NCBI RefSeq assembly: GCF_001421505.1
Contig: NZ_LMKL01000004.1
Coordinates: forward strand, 445,003-509,002
Direction of reading: 5' to 3'
Length of the DNA stretch: 64,000 bases
From: Sphingomonas sp. Leaf17
GTDB taxonomy: Bacteria > Pseudomonadota > Alphaproteobacteria > Sphingomonadales > Sphingomonadaceae
The notes beneath the pieces were generated by a model. The model ran no database searches. It worked only from the letters and a program-made list of their open reading frames with translations, and was not told the DNA's origin. A program made the position numbers and the translations under genes. Position 1 is the stretch's first letter, and the number at the start of each line of letters is the position of its first letter. Below, piece by piece: positions 26,298 to 36,040 of the stretch.

Positions 26298-27208
26298 AGC
26301 CGCGTGCCGGGCGGGATCGGAAAGCCGTTGAGCAGTTCCAGTCCGGCGGTGACACCGCGACCCGCGCGCTGGACAAGGATCGGGCGGATCGCGCCGGTTC
26401 CGCAGCGGATGGTCAGCAGATCGTCGATGACGGTGCCGGGCGTCGCATCGGGTATCTCCTGAGACACGATCTCCGCCGCCAGCACTTTCACCCGCTCGCC
26501 AGCCACCTCGAAGAACGCACCCGGCACCGGGTTGAACGCCCGCACCTGCCGCTCGATCGCGATGGCGTCTTGCGAGAAATCGAGTCGCGCCTCGGCCTTG
26601 TCGATCTTGGCGGCATAGGTTACGCCGCCCTCCGGCTGCGGCACCGCCGGATGCCCGGCCAGATCGCCCAGCACCCGCACCATCAGCGCCGCGCCCATCG
26701 CCGACAGTTCGGTGGTCAGGTCGCCCGCCGTCTTGCGCGCGATCGGCGTCCGCCCCTCAAGCCGCACCGGCCCGGTATCCAGCCCGGCCTCCATCTGCAT
26801 GATGCCGACGCCCGTCTGCGTATCGCCCGCCAGGATCGCGCGTTGCACCGGTGCCGCCCCGCGCCAGCGCGGCAGCAGCGAGCCGTGAACGTTCAGGCAG
26901 CCATGGATCGGCGCGTCCAGCACGACTTGCGGCAGGATCAGGCCATAGGCCGCGACCACCGCGACATCCGCGCCAAGGTCGGCGAACTGGCCTTGCGCCT
27001 CCGCATTGCGCAACGATACCGGCGTCCGCACCGCGATTCCCAGCGCCTCCGCCCGCGCGTGGACGGGGGAGGGCACCACCACGCGGCCCCGCCGGCCGCC
27101 GGCGCGTGGTGGCTGGCTATAGGCCGCGACGACCTCATGCCCGGCGTCGACCAGCGCATCCAGCACCGGCACGGCAAACTCGGGCGTTCCCATGAATATG
27201 ATCCGCAT
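26294..27208 (-). CDS. fmt: Methionyl-tRNA formyltransferase
   Basis: 304 residues; catalytic Asn106, His108 and Asp144 lie in [20 protein letters not shown] and EAGLDTGP. It formylates initiator Met-tRNA using 10-formyl-THF. ATG 27208 gives the family's [14 protein letters not shown]. Its usual partner def lies 0.7 kb away, divergently and separated by recR. Confidence 0.96.
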   Translation of the reverse strand: MRIIFMGTPEFAVPVLDALVDAGHEVVAAYSQPPRAGGRRGRVVVPSPVHARAEALGIAVRTPVSLRNAEAQGQFADLGADVAVVAAYGLILPQVVLDAPIHGCLNVHGSLLPRWRGAAPVQRAILAGDTQTGVGIMQMEAGLDTGPVRLEGRTPIARKTAGDLTTELSAMGAALMVRVLGDLAGHPAVPQPEGGVTYAAKIDKAEARLDFSQDAIAIERQVRAFNPVPGAFFEVAGERVKVLAAEIVSQEIPDATPGTVIDDLLTIRCGTGAIRPILVQRAGRGVTAGLELLNGFPIPPGTRL

Positions 27209-27264
27209 GGGGTACATCCTCAACCCGCTGGCGCGCGGCCATGCAACCCCCTATCTGTTCCGGC

Positions 27265-27861
27265 ATGGCATCCCCCGAAATCGAGGCGCTGACCCAGGCG
27301 CTGGCGCGGCTACCCGGCCTTGGGCCACGGTCGGCTCGCCGCGCCGTGCTCCACCTTCTGAAAAAGCGGGAGGGCGCGCTGGAACCGTTGCTGGCGGCGT
27401 TGACCGCGGTCGAGGAGCGGCTGGAGACCTGTGGCATCTGCGGAAATGTCGATACGACGAACCCGTGCGGCATCTGTGCCGATCCCCGCCGCGACGCCCG
27501 GTCGCTGTGCGTGGTCGAGGAGGTGGCGGATCTGTGGGCGCTGGAACGTTCTCGCCTGTTTCCGGGTCGATTTCATGTGCTTGGCGGGCGGCTGTCGGCG
27601 CTGGAGGGGATCCGGCCGGAGGATCTGGCGATCGACGCGCTGGTCGCGCGGGTCGAAAAGGGCGGGATCGACGAGGTGGTGCTGGCGATGAACGCCACGC
27701 TGGAGGGGCAGACGACCGCGCATTACCTGGCCGACCGGATCGAAAAGTTTCCGGTGCGGGTCACCCAGCTGGCGCACGGCCTGCCGGTCGGCGGCGAGCT
27801 GGACTATCTGGACGAGGGCACGCTGGCGCAGGCGTTGCGCGCGCGGCGTCCGGTTTCCTGA
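27265..27861 (+). CDS. recR: Recombination mediator protein RecR
   Basis: 198 residues: an N-terminal helix-hairpin-helix ([14 protein letters not shown]), a C4 zinc finger (CGICGN and CGIC) and a TOPRIM domain ([32 protein letters not shown]), ending with a C-terminal Walker-like turn (GGELDYLD). With RecO/RecF it loads RecA onto SSB-coated gaps. ATG 27265 matches family starts. Confidence 0.95.
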   Translation: MASPEIEALTQALARLPGLGPRSARRAVLHLLKKREGALEPLLAALTAVEERLETCGICGNVDTTNPCGICADPRRDARSLCVVEEVADLWALERSRLFPGRFHVLGGRLSALEGIRPEDLAIDALVARVEKGGIDEVVLAMNATLEGQTTAHYLADRIEKFPVRVTQLAHGLPVGGELDYLDEGTLAQALRARRPVS

Positions 27862-27908
27862 GTCCTCGTCCGCTTGACGACAAAGCCCGGGGTTTCTAGC
27901 GAAGGGCG

Positions 27909-28433
27909 ATGGCCGTTCTAGAAATCGTAGAGATCCCCGATGCGCGTCTGCGCGCCGTTTCCAAGCCCGTCGCGCAGGTGGACGATGCCGTTCGCCGGCT
28001 GATCGCCGACATGACCGATACGATGTACGACGCGCACGGGATCGGCCTGGCCGCGATCCAGGTCGGGGTCGAGCAGCGCGTCGTCGTGATCGACCTGCAG
28101 GCCGAGGAGGGTGAGGACGGCAAGCCGATCCGCAACCCGCAAGCCTATGTGAACCCAGAGATTCTGGACGTCAGCGACGAGCTGTCGACCTATAGCGAGG
28201 GATGCCTGTCGATCCCCGAGCAATATGCCGAGGTCGTTCGCCCGGCGCGCTGCCGCGTCCGCTGGCTCGACGAGAACGGGACGGCGCATGAGGAGGAACT
28301 GGACGGGTTGCTCGCGACCTGCATGCAGCATGAAATCGACCATCTGAACGGTGTGCTGTTCATCGACCATATTTCGCGACTGAAGCGCGACATGGTGGTC
28401 AAGAAGCTGAACAAGATGCGGAAAATGGGGTAA
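27909..28433 (+). CDS. def: Peptide deformylase
   Basis: 174 residues with all three motifs: [10 protein letters not shown] (Gln51), EGCLSIP (metal ligand Cys99) and QHEIDHLNG (His141, catalytic Glu142, His145). It removes the N-formyl group after initiation, the counterpart of fmt across recR. The C-terminal basic helix ([17 protein letters not shown]) is typical of proteobacterial Def. Confidence 0.96.
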   Translation: MAVLEIVEIPDARLRAVSKPVAQVDDAVRRLIADMTDTMYDAHGIGLAAIQVGVEQRVVVIDLQAEEGEDGKPIRNPQAYVNPEILDVSDELSTYSEGCLSIPEQYAEVVRPARCRVRWLDENGTAHEEELDGLLATCMQHEIDHLNGVLFIDHISRLKRDMVVKKLNKMRKMG

Positions 28434-28533
28434 TGCCGGCGTCCGATCGTTCGATCGTCGCCTGACGTCCTTCCCGTCAACTGCGCACAGGCGAGGATGA
28501 CGGTTTGTGTTTTTCCGCTGTCCTACGCGCACC

Positions 28534-28548
28534 GTTCGTAATATGTTC
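28534..28548 (+). promoter_or_regulatory. LexA (SOS) box upstream of rmuC
   Basis: GTTCGTAATATGTTC fits the alphaproteobacterial LexA consensus GTTC-N7-GTTC exactly, with an AT-rich spacer in a GC-rich region. It lies 98 bp before the rmuC ATG in a 213-bp intergenic region otherwise without a gene. RmuC is a DNA-recombination protein, so SOS control is plausible. Confidence 0.7.
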
Positions 28549-28646
28549 CCGCATATGCACAGCCTGATCCCCCTTTCTGCACCGGTCCCGACGCGGACCG
28601 TCACGAACGTCAACTTCGTCAACTTCGCCGTCCTGGACGCACACGC

Positions 28647-29990
28647 ATGACCGGTGAGATTGTCCTCGTCGGCCTGCTGGCGCTGGTCGTCGGTGCGCTG
28701 GTCGCGTGGCTGCTGGCGGGTCGTAAGGCGCAGGGTTTGAGCAGTGAGTTGGCGGTCGCGCGCACCAAACTCGCCGATGCCGACCTTGTCCGCACGGCGC
28801 GCGATGCCGTCGAACGCGAGCGAAACGACGCGATGCAGGAGGTCGCTCGTCTGCGCGCGCAGATCGACGAACGACAGGCGGCGCATCTGGCGACGCTGCA
28901 ACAGCTGAACGAGGCGCGCGACGCGATGACCGCGCATTTCGGCGCGGCGGCGGCCAAGGCACTGGAAACCGCGCAGGCGCAGTTCCTCGAACGCGCTGAT
29001 GCGCGGTTCCGCCAGTCGGAGGAAACGGCCGGACAGAATCTGAAGGCGATGCTCCAACCCGTCAGCGACCGGCTGACCCGCTACGAACAGGGCGTGGCCA
29101 AGGTCGAGGCCGAGCGGCGCGATGCGTTCGGCGACCTGAAAGGCCAGATCGAACAGATGCGGCTGGGCCAGGAAAAAGTGTCGACCGAGGCGGCCAAGCT
29201 GGTCAATTCGCTGCGCAATGCGCCAAAATCGCGCGGCCGCTGGGGCGAGCAGCAGTTGAAGAACGTGCTGGAAACGTGCGGCCTGTCCGAACACACCGAT
29301 TTCGAAACCGAGGTGAGCATCGCCGGAGAGGACGGCAATCGCCTGCGCCCCGACGCGATCATCCGCGTGCCCGGCGGCAATTCGCTGGTGATCGACGCGA
29401 AGGTGTCGCTCAATGCCTATCAGGACGCGTTCGGCGCGGTCGACGATGCCGAACGGCTGATCGGGCTGGCGGCCCATGCCGCGTCGATGCGTGCCCACGT
29501 CAACGGGCTGGGCAACAAGGCGTATTGGAACCAGTTCGCCGATGCGCCTGATTACGTCATCATGTTCGTGCCGGGCGAGCACTTTCTGTCGGCCGCGCTG
29601 GAGCATGACCCGACCCTGTGGGACTTTGCGTTCGACAAGCGGGTGCTGCTGGCGACGCCGACCAACCTGATCGCGATCGCCCGCACCGTCGCGGCGGTCT
29701 GGCGACAGGAGAAACTCGCGACGCAGGCGCGCGAGATCGCGCTGCTCGGCAAGGAATTGTACGCGCGGCTGGCCGTGATGGGCGGGCATGTCGCCAAACT
29801 GGGCAAGAACCTCGACACCGCGATGGGGGCCTACAATGCGTTCGTCGGCAGTCTCGAATCACAGGTGCTGACCAGCGCCCGCCGGTTCGAGACGATGAAC
29901 ATCGACACCGGCACCAAGGCGATCGAACAGATGCCGACGGGCGAGCAGAGCGCCCGGACGCTCACCAAGTTGACGGCGGTGGCGGACTGA
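28647..29990 (+). CDS. rmuC: DNA recombination protein RmuC
   Basis: 447 residues: an N-terminal membrane anchor (IVLVGLLALVVGALVAWLLAG), a long coiled coil (about 30-190), then the RmuC nuclease-like core with KSRGRWGEQQLKNVLE, RLRPDAIIRVPGGNSLVIDAKVS and MFVPGEHFLSAALEHDP. RmuC limits recombination between short inverted repeats. Behind a LexA box; the AAA ATPase gene starts 15 bp after its stop. Confidence 0.93.
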   Translation: MTGEIVLVGLLALVVGALVAWLLAGRKAQGLSSELAVARTKLADADLVRTARDAVERERNDAMQEVARLRAQIDERQAAHLATLQQLNEARDAMTAHFGAAAAKALETAQAQFLERADARFRQSEETAGQNLKAMLQPVSDRLTRYEQGVAKVEAERRDAFGDLKGQIEQMRLGQEKVSTEAAKLVNSLRNAPKSRGRWGEQQLKNVLETCGLSEHTDFETEVSIAGEDGNRLRPDAIIRVPGGNSLVIDAKVSLNAYQDAFGAVDDAERLIGLAAHAASMRAHVNGLGNKAYWNQFADAPDYVIMFVPGEHFLSAALEHDPTLWDFAFDKRVLLATPTNLIAIARTVAAVWRQEKLATQAREIALLGKELYARLAVMGGHVAKLGKNLDTAMGAYNAFVGSLESQVLTSARRFETMNIDTGTKAIEQMPTGEQSARTLTKLTAVAD

Positions 29991-30005
29991 CGACAGTAGG
30001 GTGCC

Positions 30006-30758
30006 ATGGCGAAATACCGTACCACTACCCTGCCGCCGCCGTATCTGAAACGGGTTTGGCTCGATCCTGATCAGATCACCGACCCGGCCGCCTACCCTTG
30101 GTGCCTGCCGCTGTTCCGGTCGGGCGCGTTCGAGCTGACCTTCGAGAAACCGGTGACGATCATGGTCGGTGAAAACGGCGTCGGCAAATCGACGCTGATC
30201 GAGGGGATCGCCGCGCTTGCCGGCTTCGACGAGGCCGGCGGCGGTCCGGGCTATCGTGCGGTCGACCACAGCCGGGCACTGGAGGTCGGTGGTGCTACAC
30301 TGGCGCAAGGGTTGAAGGCGGCGTGGCTGCCAAAGATTTCGCAGGGCTGGTTCTTTCGCGCAGAGAGTTTCTTTTCAGTCGCGCGCTACCTGGATGAGTC
30401 GGGCAGTCCATCGGCCGACTTCCTGTCACACTCCCACGGCGAGGGGTTCATGCGGTTCTTCGAGGAACGCTGCGACCGCCCTGGCATATACTTCTTCGAC
30501 GAACCCGAATCGGCGCTGTCACCAAATCGCCAGTTCGATTTCCTGAAACTGCTCCGGCGGATGCAGGACGGTGGGCAGGCTCAGGTTATCTTGGCCACGC
30601 ATTCCCCGATCCTGATGGCGCTGCCCGATGCGACGTTGCTGCGCATGGGCAAATACGGGCTGGAGCCGGTGGAGTTGGAGGATACCGACCATTTCCGCAT
30701 CATCCGCGAGTTCGCGCTGGACCCGCATCATGTCGTAGCGGCGATGCTGGAGGAGTAG
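30006..30758 (+). CDS. AAA family (ABC/RecF-like) ATPase, unknown role
   Basis: 250 residues, a complete ABC-type ATPase without a membrane partner: Walker A GENGVGKST (near residue 57), a mid-protein SHSHGEGFMRFFEERC block at the signature position, Walker B IYFFDEPESALSPNRQ and the switch ATHSPILMALPDA. Such AAA_15/AAA_23-type proteins occur in DNA repair and in some defence modules, but no effector is next to it here. The 15-bp gap to rmuC suggests co-expression, possibly SOS-induced. Confidence 0.75.
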   Translation: MAKYRTTTLPPPYLKRVWLDPDQITDPAAYPWCLPLFRSGAFELTFEKPVTIMVGENGVGKSTLIEGIAALAGFDEAGGGPGYRAVDHSRALEVGGATLAQGLKAAWLPKISQGWFFRAESFFSVARYLDESGSPSADFLSHSHGEGFMRFFEERCDRPGIYFFDEPESALSPNRQFDFLKLLRRMQDGGQAQVILATHSPILMALPDATLLRMGKYGLEPVELEDTDHFRIIREFALDPHHVVAAMLEE

Positions 30759-30761
30759 CGA

Positions 30762-30787
30762 CGTGTTCCTGCGAACGCAGGAACACG
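30762..30787. repeat. Perfect 11-bp hairpin between convergent genes
   Basis: CGTGTTCCTGC and GCAGGAACACG form a perfect stem around GAAC. It lies in the 39-bp gap between the AAA ATPase and the convergent SpoU gene and could act as a two-way terminator or a REP-type palindrome. Confidence 0.6.
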
Positions 30788-30797
30788 GGTGGTGATA

Positions 30798-31598
30798 TTA
30801 CCCCCGTTGCCGCGCCAGCACCTCATACGCCATGACCGCAGTCGCCACCGCCGCGTTCAGGCTGTCGGCCTTGCCGAGCATCGGGATCTTGACCAGCAGG
30901 TCGCAGGCGGCGGCATAGTCCTCCGGCATGCCATGCGCCTCGTTACCGGTCAGCAGGAAGGTCGGGCCGGTATAGGTCGCGGCGCGGTAATCGGTGTCGG
31001 TATCAAGGCTGAGGCCGACCAGTTGCCCCGGACCGGCGCGCAGCCAGTCGACGAACGGTGTCCATTCGGTGCGGACGACGGGAATGGTGAACAGCGCACC
31101 CATGCTGGCACGGACCGCCTCGACCGAAAACGGATCGACGCATTCGCCGACCAGGATCAGCCCGCCGGCCCCGACCGCATCGCCGGTGCGCAGGATGGTG
31201 CCAAGATTGCCGGGATCGCGCAGCCGCTCGGCGACCAGCCAGATACCCGACGACGCCCGGTCCAGATCGGCCAGCGTCACCTCGAAATCGTCATAGATGC
31301 CGACGACCGCCTGCGGATTGTCCTTGCCGGACAGCTTGGACAGGATGTCAGCCGTGGTCTGGATCGACTCGCCACCCGCCGCCTCGACATCCATCGACAG
31401 CGCGTGGACCAGCGGGTGGTCGATGCTGGCGGCGGTGTAGAACAGGGTCTTGGGCAGGCGCCCGCTTTCCCGCGCTTCGGTCAGGATCCGCAGGCCCTCG
31501 GCGAGGAACTGGCGCGCGGCGCGGCGATGGCGCTTGTCGCGCAGGTCGCGGGCGTACTTTACCAGCGGGTTGGAAAAGGCGGTAATCTCGCGCGGCAT
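30798..31598 (-). CDS. TrmH/SpoU-family rRNA or tRNA 2'-O-methyltransferase
   Basis: 266 residues with the trefoil-knot SPOUT motifs: LRDPGNLGTILRTGDAVGAGG (motif 1), FLLTGNEAHGMPED (motif 2) and IPMLGKADSLNAAVATAVMAYE (motif 3). An N-terminal substrate-binding domain (RRAARQFLAEGLRILTEA) marks the 23S-type (RlmB-like) branch. The target is not certain. Its start overlaps the HPr stop (TGATG), an unusual addition to a PTS operon. Confidence 0.88.
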   Translation of the reverse strand: MPREITAFSNPLVKYARDLRDKRHRRAARQFLAEGLRILTEARESGRLPKTLFYTAASIDHPLVHALSMDVEAAGGESIQTTADILSKLSGKDNPQAVVGIYDDFEVTLADLDRASSGIWLVAERLRDPGNLGTILRTGDAVGAGGLILVGECVDPFSVEAVRASMGALFTIPVVRTEWTPFVDWLRAGPGQLVGLSLDTDTDYRAATYTGPTFLLTGNEAHGMPEDYAAACDLLVKIPMLGKADSLNAAVATAVMAYEVLARQRG

Positions 31599-31882
31599 CA
31601 GTCTTCGCCGAACTTGGCCTCGACCAGGGCGACCAGCGCCCCGACCGCGCTGTCGGCCCCGTCGCCGGTCGCGCTGATGGTGATATGGTCGCCCATCGCA
31701 GCACCCAGCATCATCAGGCCCATGATCGACGTGCCGGTGACAGTGTCGTCATGGGCATCCTGTCCCTTGGCGACGCGGACCTCTGTCGGCTGTTCGGAGG
31801 CCAGCGTCACGAACTTGGCACTGGCGCGGGCATGGAGGCCACGGCGATTGGTGACCTGCACGGTGCGGACGACCGCGCTCAT
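31598..31882 (-). CDS. ptsH: HPr-family phosphocarrier protein
   Basis: 94 residues; phospho-acceptor His17 in NRRGLHARASAKFV and the regulatory Ser52 in VTGTSIMGLMML, target of HprK. In Alphaproteobacteria this HPr/NPr belongs to a regulatory PTS and not to sugar uptake. It overlaps EIIA by ATGA and is followed by an overlapping SpoU gene. Neither EI nor a permease lies in the window. Confidence 0.92.
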   Translation of the reverse strand: MSAVVRTVQVTNRRGLHARASAKFVTLASEQPTEVRVAKGQDAHDDTVTGTSIMGLMMLGAAMGDHITISATGDGADSAVGALVALVEAKFGED

Positions 31883-32286
31883 GCCGCCGCCTCGCCAAGG
31901 ATTTCGGAGGCTACCGAGATATATTTGCGGCCGGCTTCGCGCGCGGCGGCGACCGCGTCGACAACCTTCATCGCTTTGCGCGCCGATTCGAGGCGGATCA
32001 GCATGGGCAGGTTGATCCCGGCGATCACCTCGACCCGGCCGCGCTCCATAAGCGAGATGGCGAGGTTCGACGGGGTGCCGCCGAACAGGTCGGTCAGGAC
32101 GATGACCCCGCGACCGACATCGACCGCGGCGATCGCGGCGGCGATGTCGCCGCGCCGGCCCTCCATATCGTCGTCAGGGCCGATGGCGATCGTCGCCACC
32201 CGCTCCTGCTTGCCGACGACATGCTCCATCGCGGTGACGAATTCGTCGGCGAGCCGACCATGCGTCACCAGAACCAAGCCGATCAT
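31879..32286 (-). CDS. PTS EIIA component, mannose family
   Basis: 135 residues; MIGLVLVTHGRLADEFVTAME carries the phospho-acceptor His9, and VIVLTDLFGGTPSNLA is the Man-type EIIA motif. No EIIB, EIIC or EIID follows, so it probably receives phosphate from HPr and acts as a regulator. I chose ATG 32286 because it begins the domain; 19 bp lie between it and rapZ. Confidence 0.9.
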   Translation of the reverse strand: MIGLVLVTHGRLADEFVTAMEHVVGKQERVATIAIGPDDDMEGRRGDIAAAIAAVDVGRGVIVLTDLFGGTPSNLAISLMERGRVEVIAGINLPMLIRLESARKAMKVVDAVAAAREAGRKYISVASEILGEAAA

Positions 32287-32305
32287 GTGTGCGTGCGTCC
32301 TGTAA

Positions 32306-33235
32306 TCATGATTGGACCGGCGACCCTTCCAGCACGTCCTGCGGTGCGGCCGCCAGGTCGCGATGGGAAATGGTGGGGGAAAATCCCGCGTCGCGCAACC
32401 GTCTGGCGACACGATCGGCGACATGGACCGACCGGTGTCTCCCGCCGGTACAACCAAAAGCGATCGTTACATAGGATTTGCCGTCGGCGCGGTAGCGCGG
32501 GATGAGCAGCAGCAGCAGATCCTCGATCCGCGATACCGCCGCTTCGTAGGCGGGGTCGGCGGCGACATAGGCGGCGACGGCCGGGTCCAGTCCGGTGCCC
32601 GGCTTCAGCACCGGATCCCAATGCGGGTTGCGCAGGAAGCGCATGTCGAAGACCAGATCGGCGTTCAGCGGCAGGCCGCGCGAAAATCCGAACGACTGCA
32701 CCGACAGGGTCGGGCCGTCGCACAGGGTGGAAAAGGTCTGGCGGATGCTCTGCGCCAGCGCGTTGGCGTTCAGCGTGGTGGTATCGACCAGCCGGTTGGC
32801 GAAACGGCGCAAGGGTGCCAGCAACTCGCGTTCGCGGGCGATGCCGTCGCCGGCCGGGCGGTCCTGCGCCAGTGGATGACGCCGCCGGGTTTCGGAATAC
32901 CGCCGCTCCAGCTCGGTGCCGGCGCAATCGAGGAACAGGATGTCGACCTCATGCCCGTGCTGCGCGCGCAGATCCTTGATCCGCGCGATGATCCGTTCGG
33001 GATTGAAATCCCGGGTGCGCGCGTCGATTCCGACCGCCAGCGGCTGCGTCCCGCGCTGCGCATGGTCGCCGGGCCCCTTTTCGGCCGGGGGGGCGGCGAG
33101 CAGCCGGTCGAGCAACGAGAGCGGCAGGTTGTCGACGACTTCCCACCCCAGATCCTCCAGCGTCTTAAGCGCAGTGGACTTGCCCGCACCGGACAGGCCG
33201 GTCACCAGCAGCAGGTCTCGGCTGGCGATGGTCAT
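32306..33235 (-). CDS. rapZ: RapZ family nucleotide-binding protein (RNase adapter)
   Basis: 309 residues. Walker A GLSGAGKS (13-20), then the RapZ core (VDILFLDCAGTELERRYSETRRRHPL) and the C-terminal FSRGLPLNADLVFDMRFLRNPHW and FGCTGGRHRSVHVADR that characterise the family. In E. coli it guides RNase E to the sRNA GlmZ; in Alphaproteobacteria the partner is not established. Overlaps hprK by ATGA. Confidence 0.93.
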   Translation of the reverse strand: MTIASRDLLLVTGLSGAGKSTALKTLEDLGWEVVDNLPLSLLDRLLAAPPAEKGPGDHAQRGTQPLAVGIDARTRDFNPERIIARIKDLRAQHGHEVDILFLDCAGTELERRYSETRRRHPLAQDRPAGDGIARERELLAPLRRFANRLVDTTTLNANALAQSIRQTFSTLCDGPTLSVQSFGFSRGLPLNADLVFDMRFLRNPHWDPVLKPGTGLDPAVAAYVAADPAYEAAVSRIEDLLLLLIPRYRADGKSYVTIAFGCTGGRHRSVHVADRVARRLRDAGFSPTISHRDLAAAPQDVLEGSPVQS

Positions 33236-33666
33236 GCCGGCGAACGGCGCAGGAGCAGTTCGATCTTCAGTGGCGCAGATGCGGTCATTGCATCGACATA
33301 GTGATCGGCAACGCGAAGGCCAAGTATATCGTAGGCAGATGGCTCGGGCATCCGCACGACATCGGAACCAAGCGTGACGCGCGCGGCCACCGGGACAGGC
33401 CCGGCATGGGGCATCGTGACGATGCCGATCCCGCGTATCTCGATGAGGCCGGCGATGGTGGCGGGTGCGCTGGCGATCAGCTGGTCGCCGACGCGACGAA
33501 CGATCGTCTGGTCGTCGCTGACCAGCACCGCGCCACGGTCGACCAGGCGGAGGGCGAGATCGGACTTGCCCGCCCCGGACGGACCGCACAGCAGCACCGC
33601 GCGGCCGTCGATCGCGACGGTGGTCGCGTGCAGCGTGCAGGAGGGGGACGATGCGGGAGTTTCCAC
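33232..33666 (-). CDS. hprK: HPr kinase/phosphorylase, short alphaproteobacterial form
   Basis: 144 residues, against about 310 in Gram-positive HprK: only the catalytic C-terminal domain is present. Walker A GPSGAGKS (28-35), the VSDDQT acidic stretch and the EIRGIGIVTMP signature are visible. It is expected to phosphorylate the regulatory Ser of HPr (Ser52 here). It starts two bases after the chvG stop and overlaps rapZ, inside the chvI-chvG-hprK-rapZ-EIIA-HPr run. Confidence 0.9.
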   Translation of the reverse strand: METPASSPSCTLHATTVAIDGRAVLLCGPSGAGKSDLALRLVDRGAVLVSDDQTIVRRVGDQLIASAPATIAGLIEIRGIGIVTMPHAGPVPVAARVTLGSDVVRMPEPSAYDILGLRVADHYVDAMTASAPLKIELLLRRSPA

Positions 33667-33668
33667 GA

Positions 33669-35243
33669 TTAGCCGGCAAGCGGCAGGCGGACGACGAAGC
33701 GAGCGCCCGCCAGCCGATCCTCCCGCGATTCCACGGTGATCCGGCCCTGATGCCCCTCGACGATGGTGCGGGCGATGGCGAGGCCAAGGCCGGAATGCTG
33801 GCCGAACGTCTCCCCGTGCGGGCGGATCGACTGGAAGCGGCGGAAAACGTCGTCGCGGGCCTCGACGGGCACCCCGGGGCCTTCATCCTCGACCTGCACC
33901 ACCAGATCGTCGGACTCGCGCAGCGCGGCGATACTGATCAGCGCGGCGTCGGGGGAGAAGGAAATCGCATTGTCGATCAGGTTTTCGAACACGCGCTCCA
34001 GGCGCGATCCTTCGCCCATCGTGACGAGCGGCGTGGCATCGACATGGTCGAAGCGGATGCGGACGTCGCGTTCGACGCCGCGGGCAGCGCGCTGGTCGAG
34101 CAGGCCGACGATCATCGCGACGATGTCGACCGGCTCGAACTTGGCGCGGCTGAGCTGCGCGTCGAGGCGCGAGGCTTCGGAAATGTCGGTAATCAACCGG
34201 TCGAGCCGCAAGACGTCGTCGCGCACGATGGCCAGCAGCTGGTCGCGTAACGCCGGGTCGGTCACGCGGCCAAGCCCGTCGACGGCCGACCGCAGCGATG
34301 CCAGCGGATTCTTGATTTCGTGCGTGACGTCGGCGGCAAATGCCTCGGTCGCGTCGATCCGTGCGCGCAGGGCAAGGCTCATGTCGGACAGCGCGCGGGC
34401 GAGCATGCCCAGTTCGTCGCGGCGCGAGGGCAGGCGGGGCACCACCACCTCGCGGGCGCGGCCCAGCCGGACGCGGACCGCCGCGCGTGCCAGCCGCCTC
34501 AAGGGGCGGACGATCGTGCGGGCCAGGAACAGCGAGAGCAGTACCGACACCAGGGTCACGATCAGCAGCACGACGCCGAGGCGAAATCGCTCCACCCGGA
34601 CGGTCTGGGTGATGTCGCGCGCGTTGTCGGTGGTCATCACCACGCCGCCGGCGGGCAGGGGCGCGGCGGCGGTGATGACCGGGGTACGGTCCGGCGCGCG
34701 CCACACGCTCGCCGATACCGTGCCGGCGGTATGTGCGCGGCGGACGTCGGGCCAGTCATGTCCGTTCGCGCGTTCACGGAACAGCGGTATGCGCGCGGCC
34801 CCGACAACGGTGTCGATGACCGCGTCCAAAAAGCGGGCGATGTCCTGCCCCACATCCTCTCGGTCGGGATCGACCAGCACGACGTTGCGAAGGCCAAGCT
34901 GGCGGGTGTCGACCGACACGGCGCCGCTGGCATCGTAGACACGGATGCGCGAGCGGGTGTCGCGGGCGAGGCGAAGGATCAGGGCATTTCGCAGCGCGGG
35001 GTCGACGGACGCGACCGCCTCGCCGATCAGGCGTACCTCGCGCTCGGCCTGACCGACCCGGCTATCGACGATCCGGCTGCGATAGGAATCAAGATAGAAG
35101 AATCCGCCAGCCAGCATCAGCAGCGCGATGATGTTGACCGCCAGGATCCGCCGGGTCAGCGAGATCTGCCCCGACCAGCGCAGGGTCAGGTCGCGGCCGT
35201 CCTCCGGCAGGTCAGTCGTCGGAGAAGCGATAACCCGCTCCAT
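33669..35243 (-). CDS. chvG: Stimulus-sensing histidine kinase ChvG
   Basis: 524 residues: two membrane helices (about 33-50 and 222-240) flank a periplasmic sensor of the ChvG type, followed by HAMP, HisKA with His308 ([14 protein letters not shown]), and a HATPase domain ([33 protein letters not shown]). ChvG responds to acid or envelope stress in rhizobia and Agrobacterium. The assigned start overlaps the end of chvI by 32 bp. Confidence 0.91.
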   Translation of the reverse strand: MERVIASPTTDLPEDGRDLTLRWSGQISLTRRILAVNIIALLMLAGGFFYLDSYRSRIVDSRVGQAEREVRLIGEAVASVDPALRNALILRLARDTRSRIRVYDASGAVSVDTRQLGLRNVVLVDPDREDVGQDIARFLDAVIDTVVGAARIPLFRERANGHDWPDVRRAHTAGTVSASVWRAPDRTPVITAAAPLPAGGVVMTTDNARDITQTVRVERFRLGVVLLIVTLVSVLLSLFLARTIVRPLRRLARAAVRVRLGRAREVVVPRLPSRRDELGMLARALSDMSLALRARIDATEAFAADVTHEIKNPLASLRSAVDGLGRVTDPALRDQLLAIVRDDVLRLDRLITDISEASRLDAQLSRAKFEPVDIVAMIVGLLDQRAARGVERDVRIRFDHVDATPLVTMGEGSRLERVFENLIDNAISFSPDAALISIAALRESDDLVVQVEDEGPGVPVEARDDVFRRFQSIRPHGETFGQHSGLGLAIARTIVEGHQGRITVESREDRLAGARFVVRLPLAG

Positions 35244-35919
35244 ACAATGTCTCTATCGCGTCGAACTCGGGATCGACCTGGCGGAACTTGCGCCGCAACC
35301 GCTTAATATGGCTGTCGATCGTGCGGTCGTCGACATAGATATCGTCCTGATAGGCGGCATCCATCAGCTGGTTGCGCGTCTTCACGATGCCCGGACGCTG
35401 CGCCAGCGTTTCGAGGATCATGAACTCGGTCACGGTCAGCGTCACCGGCTCGCCGTTCCACTGCGTGCGGTGGCGGGCAGGATCCATGTTCAGCCGCCCG
35501 CGCACGATCGGGCCGATGCTTTCACCCTCGACCTCGGTGCCCGGCGACTGGGTGAGTTCGGTCCGGCGCAGGATCGCCCGGATCCGGGCGATGAGCAGGC
35601 GCTGCGAGAAGGGTTTGGCGATATAGTCGTCCGCCCCCATCGCGAGGCCCAGCGCCTCGTCGAGTTCGTCATCCTTGCTGGTCAGGAAAATGACGGGGAT
35701 GCTGCTCTTTTCGCGCAGGCGGCGCAGCAGTTCCAGCCCGTCCATCCGCGGCATCTTGATATCAAAGATGGCCAGGTCGGGCGGGTTGTCGACCAGCGCC
35801 TTCAGCGCGGTTTCCCCGTCCGAATAGACCCGCGTCGAAAACCCTTCGGTCTGCAACGCGATCGACACCGACGTCAGGATGTTGCGGTCGTCGTCGACCA
35901 GGGCGATTGTCGCCGTCAT
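35212..35919 (-). CDS. chvI: Response regulator ChvI
   Basis: 235 residues: receiver with phospho-acceptor Asp53 ([12 protein letters not shown]) and the AKPFSQRLL region, then a winged-helix OmpR/PhoB DNA-binding domain ending [19 protein letters not shown] and [10 protein letters not shown]. Partner of ChvG downstream. It is divergent from pckA, so the 169-bp gap holds both promoters; this ordering is conserved across many Alphaproteobacteria. Confidence 0.93.
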   Translation of the reverse strand: MTATIALVDDDRNILTSVSIALQTEGFSTRVYSDGETALKALVDNPPDLAIFDIKMPRMDGLELLRRLREKSSIPVIFLTSKDDELDEALGLAMGADDYIAKPFSQRLLIARIRAILRRTELTQSPGTEVEGESIGPIVRGRLNMDPARHRTQWNGEPVTLTVTEFMILETLAQRPGIVKTRNQLMDAAYQDDIYVDDRTIDSHIKRLRRKFRQVDPEFDAIETLYGAGYRFSDD

Positions 35920-36040
35920 TGGGGCAGCGCAGCCTTTCGTTGCTGGCCTTGTGCGGTACGGCAAAGTCGCCCGCTACTCAACTATCGCCTTTTGTCTGGT
36001 TTGAGGGCGGATCGAAGCGCGCTACGGCCGGGTCAGCGAC

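Noticed and set aside
30006..30758. Stand-alone defence ATPase system (for example Septu- or retron-like)
   Set aside because: No nuclease, reverse transcriptase or other effector is adjacent; neighbours are rmuC and a convergent core gene.
32306..33886. A single 526-residue HprK-RapZ fusion
   Set aside because: The extra N-terminal part is out of frame with hprK; hprK and rapZ are separate genes with an ATGA overlap.
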